Source of the DNA: Rhopalosiphum padi
Taxonomy: Eukaryota > Arthropoda > Insecta > Hemiptera > Aphididae
DNA: 64,000 nt
Direction: 5' to 3'
Assembly: GCF_020882245.1 (NCBI RefSeq)
Contig: NC_083599.1
Coordinates: forward strand, 23,818,865-23,882,864
Shown: positions 23,443-36,389 of the stretch, in pieces
How positions within the stretch are numbered: position 1 is the stretch's first letter
Layout of the letters: the number at the start of each line of letters is the position of its first letter
Made by a program: the position numbers and the translations under genes
Notes under the pieces: generated by a model
Database searches by the model: none
What the model was told of the DNA's origin: nothing
Seen by the model: the letters and a program-made list of their open reading frames with translations, nothing else

Positions 23443-23748
23443 GGATTAAATGAGTGTTGACTGTTGAATGCAAAGGGGACACGAACTCGAGCTGCCGATC
23501 GACACTCCAAAAATCCAATTCTGCTAAAACATCATACAATATTAATAATAATAAATATAATCGTATGGTGAATAGTATATTTCATCTAAAAATTTAGATG
23601 ATATACCTATAAAACGCCGCGTCGCTGCTTTCGTCGAAAAAGAAAACTGAATAATACTTAACACACTACTACTGTTTCAAACAAACGTTTTAGGCTGTCG
23701 GCTAACACAATATAACATCAATCGTACGTTCGCATCGAGGTTTATATA
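23443..23748 (-). promoter_or_regulatory. Promoter/5'-leader cassette 4 (reference copy)
   Basis: TATATAAA at 23748-23741 (minus), predicted start near 23715, exon 1 to 23607, donor ATAG|GTATAT, 86-base intron 23606-23521, acceptor TTTTAGCAG, exon 2 at 23520-23443 (78 bases), donor GTAAGT. Exons 1 and 2 contain only a very short ATG frame, so they are best read as 5'-UTR for the 65-residue gene 0.8 kb downstream. Confidence 0.55.
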
Positions 23749-25029
23749 AAATTTATTTAAATGTCAATAATAACGACGTGGTAGGAGATTGACTATTATT
23801 TGTAGATAACAATTACACATTTGGGCATGTATTATTCAATCATTAACGAAATAATTTTTATGATTACATGAAAATTACATTTTGATAATAATCAGTGTCC
23901 AATACATTTATAATGTCATTACAAATAATATGTACTATTTTAATAAAATAATTATGATCAAATTAATCAAAGCCATAAAACTATGAGTCATAAAAAACAG
24001 TATACGAATTCAAACTTTTCAAAGTCTTTGGTATACGTAAACGTATTTTATGAAAAAAAAAACAAGAGCTCAGCATTTCGTAAATAATCGACAAGTTTTC
24101 ATTAAACAAAATAACACGCATTGAGTTTATAAAAAATAGTGCCAAAAAAATTTACCAACAATTTAAATTTTTAAATTTTTACAATAAAAAAATAAAACAC
24201 AATAAAACGTACTTTTTTATACATTTTTTTTTATAATTTAGTTAGGGTTCATCAATATATTCTTAACTACACCTCTTCTGATACGATCTTAAATCTGTAT
24301 GAAGTGGGAAAAAATATGTGTTGTAAAAAACCAGAGCCGTTTGGGTACGTGTTCGTTAAAGCTTTTTTGATGGGAGCCATTAAGAAATTGACCTTTTTTT
24401 TTTTTAAATGGGAGCCGAATGGGCTACGTCCTATGAAACACGTCATCCTATAACGTTATACATCTACATCATTCGGTTTGGAAAAAATTTCATAATAAAA
24501 TAAAAGTAGTTAAATTCAAAAATAAATAACAAATGATTTTCACCAAATACGTATTTGGAAGTTATAAGGGTTTTTGATTTTTACACCTCAAGGTATCGAC
24601 TAAATTAAATTATCCACAATAAAGTATCGTGTAATATCGTAATTTTCTGGTAATGGGTGTGATTCTGACTACACTCATAACACTTTAATTTTAAAGACTG
24701 GTACACCATATATTATAATATTTATAAACCTATATATGCTGAATCACGTACAAAAAAATACATGGACATAAAGTCCGTTTATAAAATTTGACAACAAACC
24801 AAAAAAAATATAACGGAAATCCACTATACTTAGGTACCTGTAATAAACCTAATGTAAACCAATGTAATAAATATATGGGCAATATAAACTACACTTTTTT
24901 TGGGGGGAATTAAAAACAAAATTGAAAATATAAATTAATTAACGGTTGTCTATAAATATATATCGATTAATAGAAATACTTTTCGCAGTATATTGTATTT
25001 TAGTAAATTTTAACAGAAATTAAACTTAC
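23749..25029. other. Spacer with partial CGGCTCCC foldback arm
   Basis: No gene. Positions about 24327-24435 carry GAGCCGTTTGGGTACGTG, GATGGGAGCC and AATGGGAGCCGAATGGGCTACG, the right arm of the element seen complete at 53500-54135; the left arm is missing here. 24590-24900 matches 39375-39700 and 54290-54610 with stops and indels. Confidence 0.5.
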
Positions 25030-25339
25030 AGATTGAAACGAGTATTGACTGTTGACTGCAATGGGGACACGAACGCAAGTTGCCGATCGACACTCCAAAA
25101 ATCCAATTCTGCTAAAACATCATACAATATTAATAATAATAAATATAATCGTATGGTGAGTAGTATATTTCATCTAAAAATTAAGATGATATACCTATAA
25201 AAGGCCACGTCGCTGCTTTCGTCGAAAAAGATAACTGAATTATACTTAACACACTATTATTTTTTCAAATAAACGTTTAAGGCTGTCGGCTAACACAGTA
25301 TAACATCAATCGTACGATTGTATTGAGCTTTATATTAAA
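25030..25339 (-). promoter_or_regulatory. Promoter/5'-leader cassette 5
   Basis: Exon 2 at 25108-25030, hairpin-bearing intron, exon 1 and a TTTAATATAAAG box near 25339. It closely resembles cassette 9 (39818-40127), sharing a leader with GGCCACGTCGCTGC and AACGTTTAAG. Confidence 0.45.
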
Positions 25340-26045
25340 CTTATTTAAATACCAATAATAACGACGTGGTAGGAGATTGACTATTATTTGTAGATAACAA
25401 TTACACATTTGAGCTTGTATTATTCAATCATTTTCGAAACAATTTTTGTGATTACATGAAAATTATATTTTGACATTTATGTAGTAATTTAATAAAATAA
25501 ATATGTTCAAATTATTTATAGCCATAAATATATGAGTCACTATCATTTCGATATGAATTGTATTTGGGGTTCAAGATAATTTTATTTAATTACATACAAA
25601 ATTCATTTTTCGTTATTTTTATCAACGAAAATAGTATGTTTTAAAACGAATGATGTATAGAAGTATAACGTTATAAAACGACGTGTTTCAGAATATTGTC
25701 TGCGTTTTTAAGGTAGCATAATAGTATAATACATAAGCTCATAATTTATTATTAAACACAAATATATTTCATACTAAAATATAGGTAATTAAATTCAAAA
25801 ATAAATAATAAATGATTAACATTGAATGTGTATTTAGAAGTTAAAAGTGATTTTTATTTTTACAAAATTATTACACAATGCAATATTTGGTTTTTTTGTC
25901 TGTGTTTTAAGTAAAGGTGCTGTAATTTATGGTACAATATATTCTGTTTATGATGAAATATTTGATTTGTAATGAGCATGTTGAGATTTTTTAATGGCTA
26001 CAAAAAAAAAACTGTGTATAGTACACAGTAAATATTGCATTATAT
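25340..26045. other. AT-rich sequence before unit copy 2
   Basis: Matches about 40128-40640 of the other cassette block up to about 25850. No gene or clear element. Confidence 0.4.
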
Positions 26046-26627
26046 AGTTAAGGGGCCTTGCTACTACCGTCAATTTTAGCTCAAAAGACGTAATGTTTTG
26101 ATAAAATTAAAGTTAGTTTAAGATGTAGGATTTTGATTCTGAAAAATATTCTGAACTTTGCAGAAAATTGTCTATTAATCGTACGGAATACTTTTTAAAA
26201 ATTAAATCTTATTTTATAATGAAGTGGTAATAAAAACTTGACAATATGAATTTTTTTAAATCATAATATTATATTTAAAATTAAAATTAAAACCAAAATG
26301 TTTCGTACAATATACAGACGTTTTTCTGCTAAATTTAAATATTTTTCAGAATTAAGATCGGACCACGTTAACTAACTTAAATTTTGTCAAATCAATAAGT
26401 AAGTTGTCGTAAAATTCGTATAGTGAATTTGTATTATTATTGTGTCATTGACATTTGCATGCGCGTACGAGAGTAGCAACCGTCGATGATCCCAGCCGGA
26501 ACACGCTTGCATTTCCATTACACTGATAATCATTTACAACTCACACATAGATCTCGGGCAACTAAGACGAGATTATGAATTGTCTAAATGTTGTCCTTTA
26601 AATAAAAACCCAATCGAGGCCCCTTAA
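26046..26627. mobile_element. TTAA-flanked palindromic MITE, copy 2
   Basis: Left terminus TTAAGGGGCCTTGCT, right terminus CGAGGCCCCTTAA. It was carried along in the segmental duplication rather than inserted independently, because the flanking sequence is shared too. Confidence 0.6.
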
Positions 26628-26956
26628 AGATTTTATTTATTTTTCATCACAGCGACTTAAAATAATATTTATAAATACATTTAATATGATATAATTGTCA
26701 TTTATGTTTATTATATATTATTTTTATTAAACATTATTATATTATGTGTTAAACTGTTATACAATAATAAATTAGTAAGCAATATGTAGAGCCTATGCCA
26801 TATTGGGATTTGCTAAGTATGTCAATTTTATACAAAAACATTGAGCCGTCGCGGGTCGCCCTGGCAGATGTAAAACATCAACAATTTTCTTTTTTGTAAT
26901 AATGTTGATAATTTTTTTGCCGAGCTTCGGTGAATTGACCGACAAGCCACGAGGGG

Positions 26957-26981
26957 GGCGTGGCGACCGCGTCGCCACGCC
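26957..26981. repeat. GC-rich palindrome, copy 2 with one extra base
   Basis: GGCGTGGCGAC, then CGCGTCGCCACGCC: the 24-base palindrome of 13343-13366 with an added C at its centre, inside the suspected error patch. Confidence 0.6.
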
Positions 26982-27604
26982 AAAGTCCGGGTCCTCACTA
27001 CCGGTACCGCCCCATTAGATTTTTCACATCACTATTCGTTAATCATGAGATTTAAATATAATATCATACAAATTAAATTTAAAGAAAAACAATTAATTCA
27101 AGAATTAATAATTTTTGTTATAATTGGTTTAAAATACCATCGTCATACATGCAAATTTAGTGTCAATTAATTGGTTAATAAAAAAGGACGATTAAATTGT
27201 CTACATAAATTACATTTATTTAATTAGTAATTACATATTTTGTAGTATTTATTCGTTAATTTTTTCTTAAGATAATTGTTTTTTTTTTTTTAATTAATCG
27301 ACGAAAAAAATATAAATCAATTCAATCTGAGTATAATATTATAAAGGTCGTGGATTATTATAAGTGTATAAAAATAAGAGTCGGGGACAAAACAGCTAAC
27401 GCCAAATCGTCCTAGACCGAATAATTTATACCACCAACCGATCGTACGTTTAATCGACATAAATTCACAATTAAACTGACACAATTATTATAAATATTTA
27501 TTATGTTTAATTTTTTTATTACTATGTACCTAATAGTTTTATAAAAAGGAAACACACCTGCAATTATTGTTATCAGGTGCAACCTATTCATTTAGTCTTA
27601 AATG

Positions 27605-27891
27605 CTAGTATCGACGAGAAGACGGTTTGGGAAACATTGGTTTGATATCATCCCCGCTTTTGGGGCGACACGAATGCAATCGGTTTATTAGCTGGTTTGG
27701 GAGATTGCGCTTTATACTTTTCCAACTCCATGTGACTTTTGCTATTATATTTCTTATAATCTTTATCACGTGAAGTAGACGATTGATCTTTGTATTTTGA
27801 TGACATGCCTGCAGTTTGGTGTTTGCTATTATTTTTTTGTATGATCTTGATCTCGTGAAGAAGAAGATTTATCGTTGTGTCTTGATGACAT
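27605..27891 (-). pseudogene. Small Ser/Lys/Pro-rich gene, 94-residue type, frameshifted (copy 2)
   Basis: Spans 287 bases where the intact copies have 285. The two extra bases are a C in CCCC at 27652-27655 and a T in the T7 run at 27832-27838, so the frame is lost between them. Both lie in the suspected error patch. The ATG, acceptor and both termini are otherwise like the intact copies, so this gene may well be intact in the real genome. Confidence 0.6.
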
Positions 27892-28445
27892 AGTGTTTGA
27901 CTAAAACATAAAACATATACATTCTTATTTTATTTATTTTCAACTTGAGCATATTGTATACGAGTATACGACAAACAGAAATAACAGATCATATAACCGA
28001 CGTTGTTGTACAAATTGATAAAGGATGTGTTTGGTTTATTTTTCACAAATCATAAAGTTATTTTGTGATCCTCGTCGGACGTTTTGTAATAACTTCAGGC
28101 ACAGGGCGACAGCCAACCCAAAAAGAAAATGTTTTGCTTTTCGGGTAGCATTTAACTATGATGGAATTACCAATTTATTTTCAAATTGTTATAAAGAAAT
28201 AATTAAGATAAATAATAATAATAATTAATAAATAAATAAATTGATATTATGTACAATTTGAAAGGGACCGATAAACGTATACGGAAATATAAACTACAGT
28301 TTTAATCGGAATTAGAAAAAAAAAATTTGAAAATATACAATAATTAACGATTATCTATAAATATATATCGCGGAATAGAAATATTTTTTGTAGGACGTTG
28401 TATTTTAATAATTTATTATAATAAATTAACAGAGTGTATACTTAC

Positions 28446-28696
28446 AGGTTGAAATGAGTGATGACACGCGGATTGACACTCCACCACAAATCCAATTCTG
28501 CTAAAAACATCATGCAATATTAATAATAATATATATAATCATATGGTGAGTAGTAAGCCCGCGTAGCTGCTTTCGTCGAATAAGAAAAACTGAATAATAC
28601 TTAACACCACTATTTATTGTTTCAAACAAAACGTTTTAGGGCTGTCGGCTAACACAGTATAACATCAATCGTACGATCGTATCGAGGTTTATATAA
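28446..28696 (-). promoter_or_regulatory. Promoter/5'-leader cassette 6 (shortened exon 2)
   Basis: Counterpart of cassette 1: lacks the intron hairpin and lies above the frameshifted 94-residue gene. Exon 2 (28497-28446) has lost about 20 bases around GATGACACGCGGATTG. TATATAAA is intact near 28688-28696. Confidence 0.45.
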
Positions 28697-29094
28697 AACC
28701 CTTACGTTACGTTACTAAAGCGGTTGCTGGTCAATTACCAGCAGTTGATTCGATGAAAAAACCTAATAACCTAATATTTATATTGCACTCAATTGTCCTC
28801 AGCGCGCTGAATTGGTCGTGAATCCGGTTTTTTTGGTATCGTAAAAAAAATGACAAATCGTACTACTGAATAATAAGGATATTATATACAAAAAAATAAT
28901 TAAATTGATATTATTTACGATTTGAGTGACCAAGAACGTATTCTATAAACTACAAGTTTTTTGTTGGGGAATTAAAAAAAAAAATTTGAAAATATAAATT
29001 AATTAACGGTTGTCTATACATATATATATTGATTAATAGATATATTTTTCGCCGTATATTGTATTTCAATAAATTTTAACTTACGTATTTAAAA

Positions 29095-29432
29095 CGAGTG
29101 TTGACTGTTGAATGCTGCAAATGGGGACACGAACTCAAGCTGCCGATCGACACTCCAAAAACTCCAATTCTGCAAATACATCATGCAATATTAATAATAA
29201 TAAATATAATCGTATGGTGAGTAGTATATTTCATCTAAATAATCGTATGGTGAGTAGTATATTTCATCTAAAAATTTAGACGATATACCTATAAAACGCC
29301 GCGTTGCTGCTTTCGTCGAAAAAGAAAACTGAATAATACTTAACACACTACTACTGTTTCAAACAAACGTTTTAGGCTGTCGGCTTACACAGTATAACAT
29401 CAATCGTACAATCGTATCGAGGTTTATATAAA
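29095..29432 (-). promoter_or_regulatory. Promoter/5'-leader cassette 7 with 32-base internal duplication
   Basis: Exon 2 at 29169-29095 (donor GTAAGT, acceptor ATTTGCAG), TATATAAA near 29423-29432. The intron contains two tandem copies of ATAATCGTATGGTGAGTAG...ATCTAAA (29211-29275), which adds about 32 bases and leaves the hairpin intact. Confidence 0.48.
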
Positions 29433-29884
29433 ATTTATTTAAATGTCAATAATAAAGACGTGATTAGAGATTGACTAATATTTATAGATAACAATTACTC
29501 ATTTGCGCATGTATTAGTCAATCATCATCGACATTTTATTTTTTTTGATTACATGAAAATATGGTTTTTGATAATAATCAGTGCCTAATATGGTTATAAC
29601 TGTACAGTTATAATATCATGAAAAATTTATACTAATTTAATAAAATAAAAAAGGTCAAATTAATTATGGCCATAAAGTTATGAATCATAAAATAAATAAA
29701 TTATAGTTGCTATTTGAATGTAAAATATATATTATACAGTAGTAAGTGTAACTCACATTTCGATAAAAATTATGATATGATTACAATCTGATTATAATAT
29801 TATAAAGGTTATGGTCGTTATGGATTATTATAACTTTAATTCCTGTACAGCATGGCCTGTGTAAAATTAATAATTCCAGTACAT

Positions 29885-30165
29885 TTACCCCGTCTTAAAT
29901 TCTGTTAAATATAAATAACTAACATTTTTAACACCACAATCAGTCATTTGTATGAATTTCACTAAATATAAAATGCTGTAGGTCTAAAATTAAACAGTTA
30001 CAATAACTATAACAATAACTATCTTATTTTATTTATGTCAACCATGATGTACAAATAAAAATGTTATAGGCATTTCATGAACCAACAGATTCCGTTGAAA
30101 GTCCAAATCTAGTAAATATTTACAGGACGAATATGTTATACTATTATTATTGTTTTATTTAATAG
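29885..30165. other. Insertion specific to unit copy 2
   Basis: Between AGTACATTT and TAGTTTTAATATTATAA, which are contiguous in copy 1 apart from a few bases, lie about 280 bases of AT-rich sequence. There are no clear terminal repeats and no coding frame. Confidence 0.45.
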
Positions 30166-30500
30166 TTTTAATATTATAATTTATAATGATAGACATTCAT
30201 TCATTAACATTTAATATTAAGTGTTTCCATAACTTATTTTAATTTTGATTAAAAATTAATAATTCTATTATGATTATTATTTTAATTAGTAATACTCCAA
30301 TAAGTAAATCAAAACAGCAGCATTTATGAATAACGATCATCGATTTTTTAGATAGCCATTTTTGTTTATAGTCATTTAAAAAAAATAAAACTTAGAAAAA
30401 TCGAATATTTCAATTGTCTATAAATAGCTTAAAAAATATCAAAATATTTTGAAAATTTAATCATAAATAGATAATGCTAATATAAACATTTGATTCTAAG

Positions 30501-31010
30501 GGAATCGGACATTTCGGCACAGCCATTCGACACTTTGGGTGTTTTTGCGCGGCGTTTTTTTTTTAAATTAGCTATTACTATTATGAAAAATAATCATAAT
30601 AAAATCGTCAATATTGCAATATTACCAAATATAGCTGTTATCGTGTAACGTAAATACCGATTATATAGGTAAGATAAAGGTGTAGGTTATTAACCAACAT
30701 AAATTTTAAAAATATAAATTAAATAATATAACAATAAAGTTTTATATGTTTTATAAAACATGATTATATGGTTAAAATATATATATTATGACACCTAATT
30801 ATTTTATAATTATTATCTTACCTAGATTTATAGTCGGTTTTTACGTTACACGATAACAGCTATGTTTGGTAGGATTGCACTATTGACGATTTTATTATGA
30901 TTATTTTTCATAATAGTAATAGTTAATTAAAAAAAAAAAACGCTGCACCAAAATTTCTTCAAGCCGAAATTTCCAGCGCCGATATATCTTCGCGCCGAAA
31001 CACCAGTTAT
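30501..31010. mobile_element. Foldback element with GGCG(T)n arms, copy 2
   Basis: Same arms as the element at 16771. The central spacer is about 60 bases shorter, losing the GGTGTATCATTATTTGAATA part. Confidence 0.65.
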
Positions 31011-31560
31011 ACTTTTTTAGGGCTTTTCCTGGTGTATTTTAAAGACTGGAAATATTTTACTTTTAACTGCAAGTTAATGCAAGTGTGTTTCCATTTAGGA
31101 ATTCTCCAACTCTCTTACCATCAGATAACAGAATTAAAATATTCATATTGTATATGATTATAAATTGGATACAAAACCCATAAACAATACCAGTTGTAAT
31201 TTAGACACGTTGCGCTTAACACATACATAATTAAAACAATATAAGGTTTTACGAACAACTGTAGTTGCATCTAATTTTATTTTTAAAATAATTATCTTAA
31301 TATTAAATATTTTGTTTGTTAAGATTATAGCTTGGTTAGATTATACTGGGTTGTTATACTGTATAATTAAGATATTATGCACAAGAAATAAATAAATTGA
31401 TATTATTAACGATTTGAAAGGGACCGAGAAATGGTGTACAGCCATTATAAACTACAGTTTTAATCAGAATTAAAAAAAAAAAAATCGAAAAATTAATATT
31501 TTTCCTAGGACATTATATTTTAATAACTTATTATAATAAATTAACAGAGTGTAAACTTAC

Positions 31561-31640
31561 AGATGTTAACAAACGTTTTAAGCTGTCGGCTATTACACTA
31601 TTAGATCAATCGTACGATCTTATCGAGGTTTATATACAAC
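31561..31640 (-). pseudogene. Deleted promoter/leader cassette (counterpart of cassette 3)
   Basis: CTTACAGAT, the exon 2 border, is joined directly to GTTAACAAACGTTTTAAGC, which belongs in exon 1. Exon 2, the intron and half of exon 1 are gone. The upstream part (CGAGGTTTATATACAAC) remains. Confidence 0.6.
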
Positions 31641-31932
31641 TTATTAAAATATCAACAATAATAACTGTACTGTGATAATATCATTACAAATTTGTACTAA
31701 TTTGTACAACTTTAAATGATCAAATTAATCACAACTTTAAATTTATGAGTCATTAAATAAATATATAGTCGATTATTGAATGTAAATTAATCATACAACA
31801 GTAAGTGTGATTAACATATCGATTATAATTATACTCCGGCTTCTTGATAATTATATTTAATTACACAAAAAATTAAAATGGAGGGGTTTTGAGTCTACGT
31901 ACATTATTTGGATTTATCCCCTTGATGTAAAA

Positions 31933-32127
31933 ACATTATTGTGCTCATTAGTCGTGCTACAGACTTGAACGTTTTTGGAAGTTCTCTGGATATAGTGAAA
32001 CCAAATAATTTTTTTTAAATCTCAAACAGTCGATCAAATCGTATTTGTCTAAATTACCTAAATTTGAGCGTTTACTTGAAGAAAATCAAAAACCTATTCT
32101 CATCCAAAAAGAACAAACGGAAACGTA
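31933..32127 (+). pseudogene. Broken coding fragment upstream of the 157-residue gene, copy 2
   Basis: Counterpart of 57878-58102, with an extra TA in GGATATAGTGAAACC and the T-run frameshift. The distal part, KLPKFERLLEENQKP, is preserved. Confidence 0.35.
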
Positions 32128-32240
32128 ACAGTTAACGTGTTCAAATATAGCCGTGCGTATATCATTTAAATTTAAAAATCAATACTATACATCGCAGACG
32201 GTCTGAAAAAAGTATTTACTACATCTTTATACGAACTACA

Positions 32241-32714
32241 ATGTCTTCAGCTATTTTGGATATCCAATGCGTTCTTGGAGTGAAAAGTGAGTACAAAATT
32301 AAAGAGATGTCTATTGTGGACATAAAATCTTGTACTATGCAACATTGGGTGTTCAAGCACTCTTCTTTAACACAAGATGCAAAAAGTAGGAGCGTAAACA
32401 ATTGGCTTTTACGACGGTACCACGGCTTGACATTAGATTGCGGCGACGTGGAGTACACGGAAATAGAAAAAATATTTCAATCGATCAAATACAACACAAT
32501 TTACGTCAAAGGTTTGCAGAAACATACAATTATTAGTGAGTTTTTGCCTTACACCAATGTCATGAATATGGAAGTCCTAATGTGTCCTCGTACAGATAAC
32601 TTGGCTTATGACAATACACTACCTCGATGTATATTACACAAGGAATTTCATACTACCAAATGTACATTGTATAAAGCATTTGTATTAAAAAAATGGTTTA
32701 TAAATAATTCTTAA
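32241..32714 (+). CDS. Conserved uncharacterised 157-residue protein, copy 2
   Basis: Same protein as the copy at 18696. The two coding sequences differ by one silent change in the fourth codon (GCC/GCA context, CTTCCGC versus CTTCAGC), so the duplication is very recent. The 5' flank back to the CGCAGACGGTCTG segment and the 3' AATAAA are also shared. No other coding exon that could join it is evident in the flanks. Confidence 0.8.
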   Translation: MSSAILDIQCVLGVKSEYKIKEMSIVDIKSCTMQHWVFKHSSLTQDAKSRSVNNWLLRRYHGLTLDCGDVEYTEIEKIFQSIKYNTIYVKGLQKHTIISEFLPYTNVMNMEVLMCPRTDNLAYDNTLPRCILHKEFHTTKCTLYKAFVLKKWFINNS

Positions 32715-35575
32715 AATTTTAATGTACCTATATTCAATGTATTTTTATTATTTAATAAACAAAAATCATATTTTAACAATGTTCTTTTTTTTGTTGTTAT
32801 AGTTAAGTATTATAAAATACTAATTTTCATTCTCAATTATCATTTCAGTCAACTCTTCGTCCCTGTATAAATTTAGAAATATTAAAAACTATTTTAAAAT
32901 AATTGTATTTTATAACTAACTCTAGTCTATAATGACCGTGGGTTAAATTGTGCATTTTATCTTCAAGTACAACCCTTTTATCATTATAATTGTTATATGT
33001 AATTTTGTTGGTTAGGATTGTTTCCATTCGGTCGAGCAAGTTGGGATTGTTTGCAGGTCATCTATAATATTCTAGGTGATCTGTAACACTAGCCGGTAAG
33101 TCGGTTTTTTCATACTACTCTCTTAAATTTATACTATAGCAATAACTTAATTTTGTAAAGACATTTGAAGTTAAAATTTAGATAAAATTCGTTATTTAAA
33201 TGTAATTTTGTAATTTGTTATAAATAAAAAAATTGCTTGAAATTTTTACTACCTATCACATTTCTATTTACCTTGTGTAAATCGAGAAACTTCATTAATC
33301 GTGTACATGAGTTATTAAGATATATCCATATAATGGGTTTTTAAATGTATAATGATTATATCATAATTAAATTTATTGTAACTCGTATAATATTTATTTA
33401 TTCTTATTGGTGTTATTGAAATAAAAAACAATAATGAATCTTTTTCTATCGACGCTCACCGATCAGCAGAGGTCTATTTTCGTATTTATTTTATGATTTA
33501 CGATTACACTGTATTACTTACGTATGTTAAAAACCAGCAACGACTACCGTAATGTCGTTGATATAATATTGTATTCGTGTAATAAGAATCACTTAAGATA
33601 ATTAATTCTTATTAAACGCATAACGTTTCGATTTAATTATTGGAGTTTTACCTATTAAAATAATAATAATAATAATAGTATTATTAATTTTTAATCGAAA
33701 TTTAAATAAGTTTTGGAAATACTTAATAATAAATGTTAATGAATGTATGTCATATGTCTATCATTATAATATTAAAAACCATTAAATAAAACCTTAATGA
33801 AAGCATAATATATCTGCCCTTTAAATATCTATAGTGATATTCCAATTTGAGCTACAATTAGGTTTCTAGATAATTATACTCAATTATGTACAAAATGTAT
33901 TAATCGAAATTGTAATTGTCGACAAATAGTATGCTATAGAAAAAACAACTTAAAACATTTAAAAATAGCATAAAACATACACATCATGAGCTCATAAATT
34001 ATAATAAAATAGTATATCATATAATATAATATTATATTATAATAAACACCTAAAGCGGATATACTTATTTTTTTTTGATAAATTAAAAATACCAACCATT
34101 GATAGGAGCTCATGTTACAAACAGTTTTATTTTTTTTTTTTGACATACCCGCATGAGTTGTCTGTGTCTTATACTAAAGGTATATCATAACAAATTTGCG
34201 TTCAGCAGAATATATAATATTATTGTAAATTTACCCACTATCAAATTTAAAGGTAAGAAATAAGAATATTATCTAGAAAAATACATATAGGTACTTTTGT
34301 TGATATTAACATTTTAAGTTGAGTTAGTTATACATTAGTTATTGTTGGTAACTGTTGATAATTACTTTACAATGGTATTTTAACCAATTTTAAAAAAAAT
34401 TAAAATAACAATATATATAAACATATTATTTTATAACAGTGAAATAAATTAAATTATGATTAATTTACTCAACAAAAAAGTGATTTTAATAAATTAAATA
34501 TATTATTAACATATTGATGTAGTAAAAATTAAATTTTAACCTTTTATTTTTAAAGCAATAACCTTAAAATAGAGTAGTAAAATTTTACCAAAGTTAAGTA
34601 CCTAATTATAAAAAACAAATATTTTGAAATATACTGTTTCATTAATGAATTTGATTATAGTTTATGTTAATTTACTTTTTTAGAATTTGAAACTTTAAGT
34701 AATAGCATTTAAAATCATAAAAAACTTACAAACAAGTAAACTTTATTCAACTACTGATTGAAATTTCGGGGATAAAATAAAGTGGTGTTTTAGAACATTT
34801 AACAAATTCGTATACTGCCTTTTAATAGAATCCATGATTTTCTAGAAAAAAAAAAAGCAATGAATTGTGCCTATTTCTTATTTCTCTTACTTAATATTAT
34901 TTGTGTTTTCAACAATTTAAAAATGGTAGACTGATACATCAAGGTTGTTTATACAACAATGAGCTTATATCGTAAAGAACAATTATAATTAGATAACTTA
35001 AAAAATATTCAAATGATGGTAAAATTTATTAAATCTACGAAAATTGATTTATATAATGTATTTATAAGTTATGGTTAAAAAGTGGTAAATAACGTAATTG
35101 AGTAATATTCTGTTAAAATATATTAAATTTATAAAAATCGTTTATTTAAACCTGAATATTTTGATATCAGGAGCAACCTATCCATTCACTAATGCAATAT
35201 CCATAATACGTTGGATGGCAACTATATAGCTCTAATATATTTCATATTTATTCATAAAATAAATATTTTTTCTTAGTGTTCTGGGGTTTTAAAACATCTG
35301 ATTTATATTATATTATATTTAAAAAAATCAAATAAATTCAAATAATAATATATTTTTATTTTTATTTTTCATTATATTAGCCACACATCATAGTGTTGTC
35401 ATATGTAGTGAAAGTTTGGTGAACTTATCTGAATTCCTATAATCAAATAAAAATGATTACCGATCAGCTGTAGTTCAAAAACAATAATTTTTTTTAAAAT
35501 ACCTAATTAAATGTTGGAAGTCATAAAAAATGGTTGAGATTATTGAAATTTACATGGTAAACAAAGTCTTAAATT
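32715..35575. other. AT-rich spacer of the unit, copy 2
   Basis: Matches 19170-21644. It contains the inverted arm (about 33640-33920) and an additional 395-base stretch (34790-35185) that copy 1 lacks, ending in GATATCAGGAGCAACCTATCC. That stretch resembles the GTTATCAGGTGCAACCTATTC found beside the 94-residue gene, so this is the older state. Confidence 0.5.
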
Positions 35576-35809
35576 CTAGGCTTGACGACCAGGCGGTTTG
35601 GGAAACGTAGGTTTAATATTCCGCACTTGGTGCGACACGAACGCAATCGGCTTATTAGCCGGTTTAGGAGATTGCGCTTTATACTTTTCAACTGTATCCG
35701 ACTCCATCTGACTTTTGCTCTTATACTTTTGATGATGTTGATGCCGTGAGGAAGACGATTGATCATTGCAGGGCCTTGAAGACAAGCTGGTTATATATAA
35801 AACTAACAA
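35576..35809 (-). pseudogene. 77-residue type Ser/Lys/Pro-rich paralogue, start codon lost (copy 2)
   Basis: As in the first copy TTG replaces the family ATG. Coding differences from copy 1 are few (HQKYKSK for HKKHKSK, HQVRNIK for HQMRNIK). Being open in all three copies despite having no start supports either splicing to an unseen exon or loss of the ATG shortly before the segmental duplications. Confidence 0.5.
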
Positions 35810-36389
35810 AAGTATTTTTTTTACCTGCTAGGTCTCGTGTAGGAACTTACATTTACGCATTATAATATACTATAGATATAAGTATGATCACGACAATTGT
35901 ACATTTATATATATCTGTTGTTAAAAATGTACGCATTTGACGTGTTCTGTAACCAATAAACCAAACGACACGATACGACATGTAAGTACGTAATTAATAC
36001 GACTAAAATTTTACGAATAATTTGTACAACCAATTTCGTACGTCTAGGTCTTATTAATTTTAAAATATTTAAAAAGATTAATTAAAAAGATACTACCAAA
36101 CAAAACACTCCTTAAAATTTTGCTATCAGAAGTAACCTATTCATTCACTACTGCAATATCAATAATGCGTTGTTCTAATATATTTCATATTTATTTTATT
36201 CATGAAATAAATATTTTTTTCTCGGTGTTATGTGATTTGTATTATTTTATATTAAAATAAATCAATATTAAATTCAAATAATAATATATTTATTTTTATT
36301 TTTTTACATTATATATATGAAGATTGGAGAACTTATCTAAGTATTATAAAATAAAAATTATTTACATCATATTGATACAAACATTCATG

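Larger units (their letters stand above)
26840..29170. other. Patch of probable consensus errors (extra single bases)
   Basis: Compared with the same positions in copy 1 and the cassette blocks, this stretch has many one-base expansions of existing doublets or runs: GTCGCCCTGG for GTCGCCTGG, ACCGGTACC for ACCGTACC, AAAACGTTTTAGGGC for AAACGTTTTAGGC, TTGGTCGTG for TTGTCGTG. Sequence on either side does not show this. It fits unpolished long-read error better than evolution. Confidence 0.7.

Noticed and set aside
35569..35766. 65-codon minus frame overlapping the 77-residue exon
   Set aside because: Alternative frame of the Ser/Lys/Pro-rich exon, absent from copy 1.
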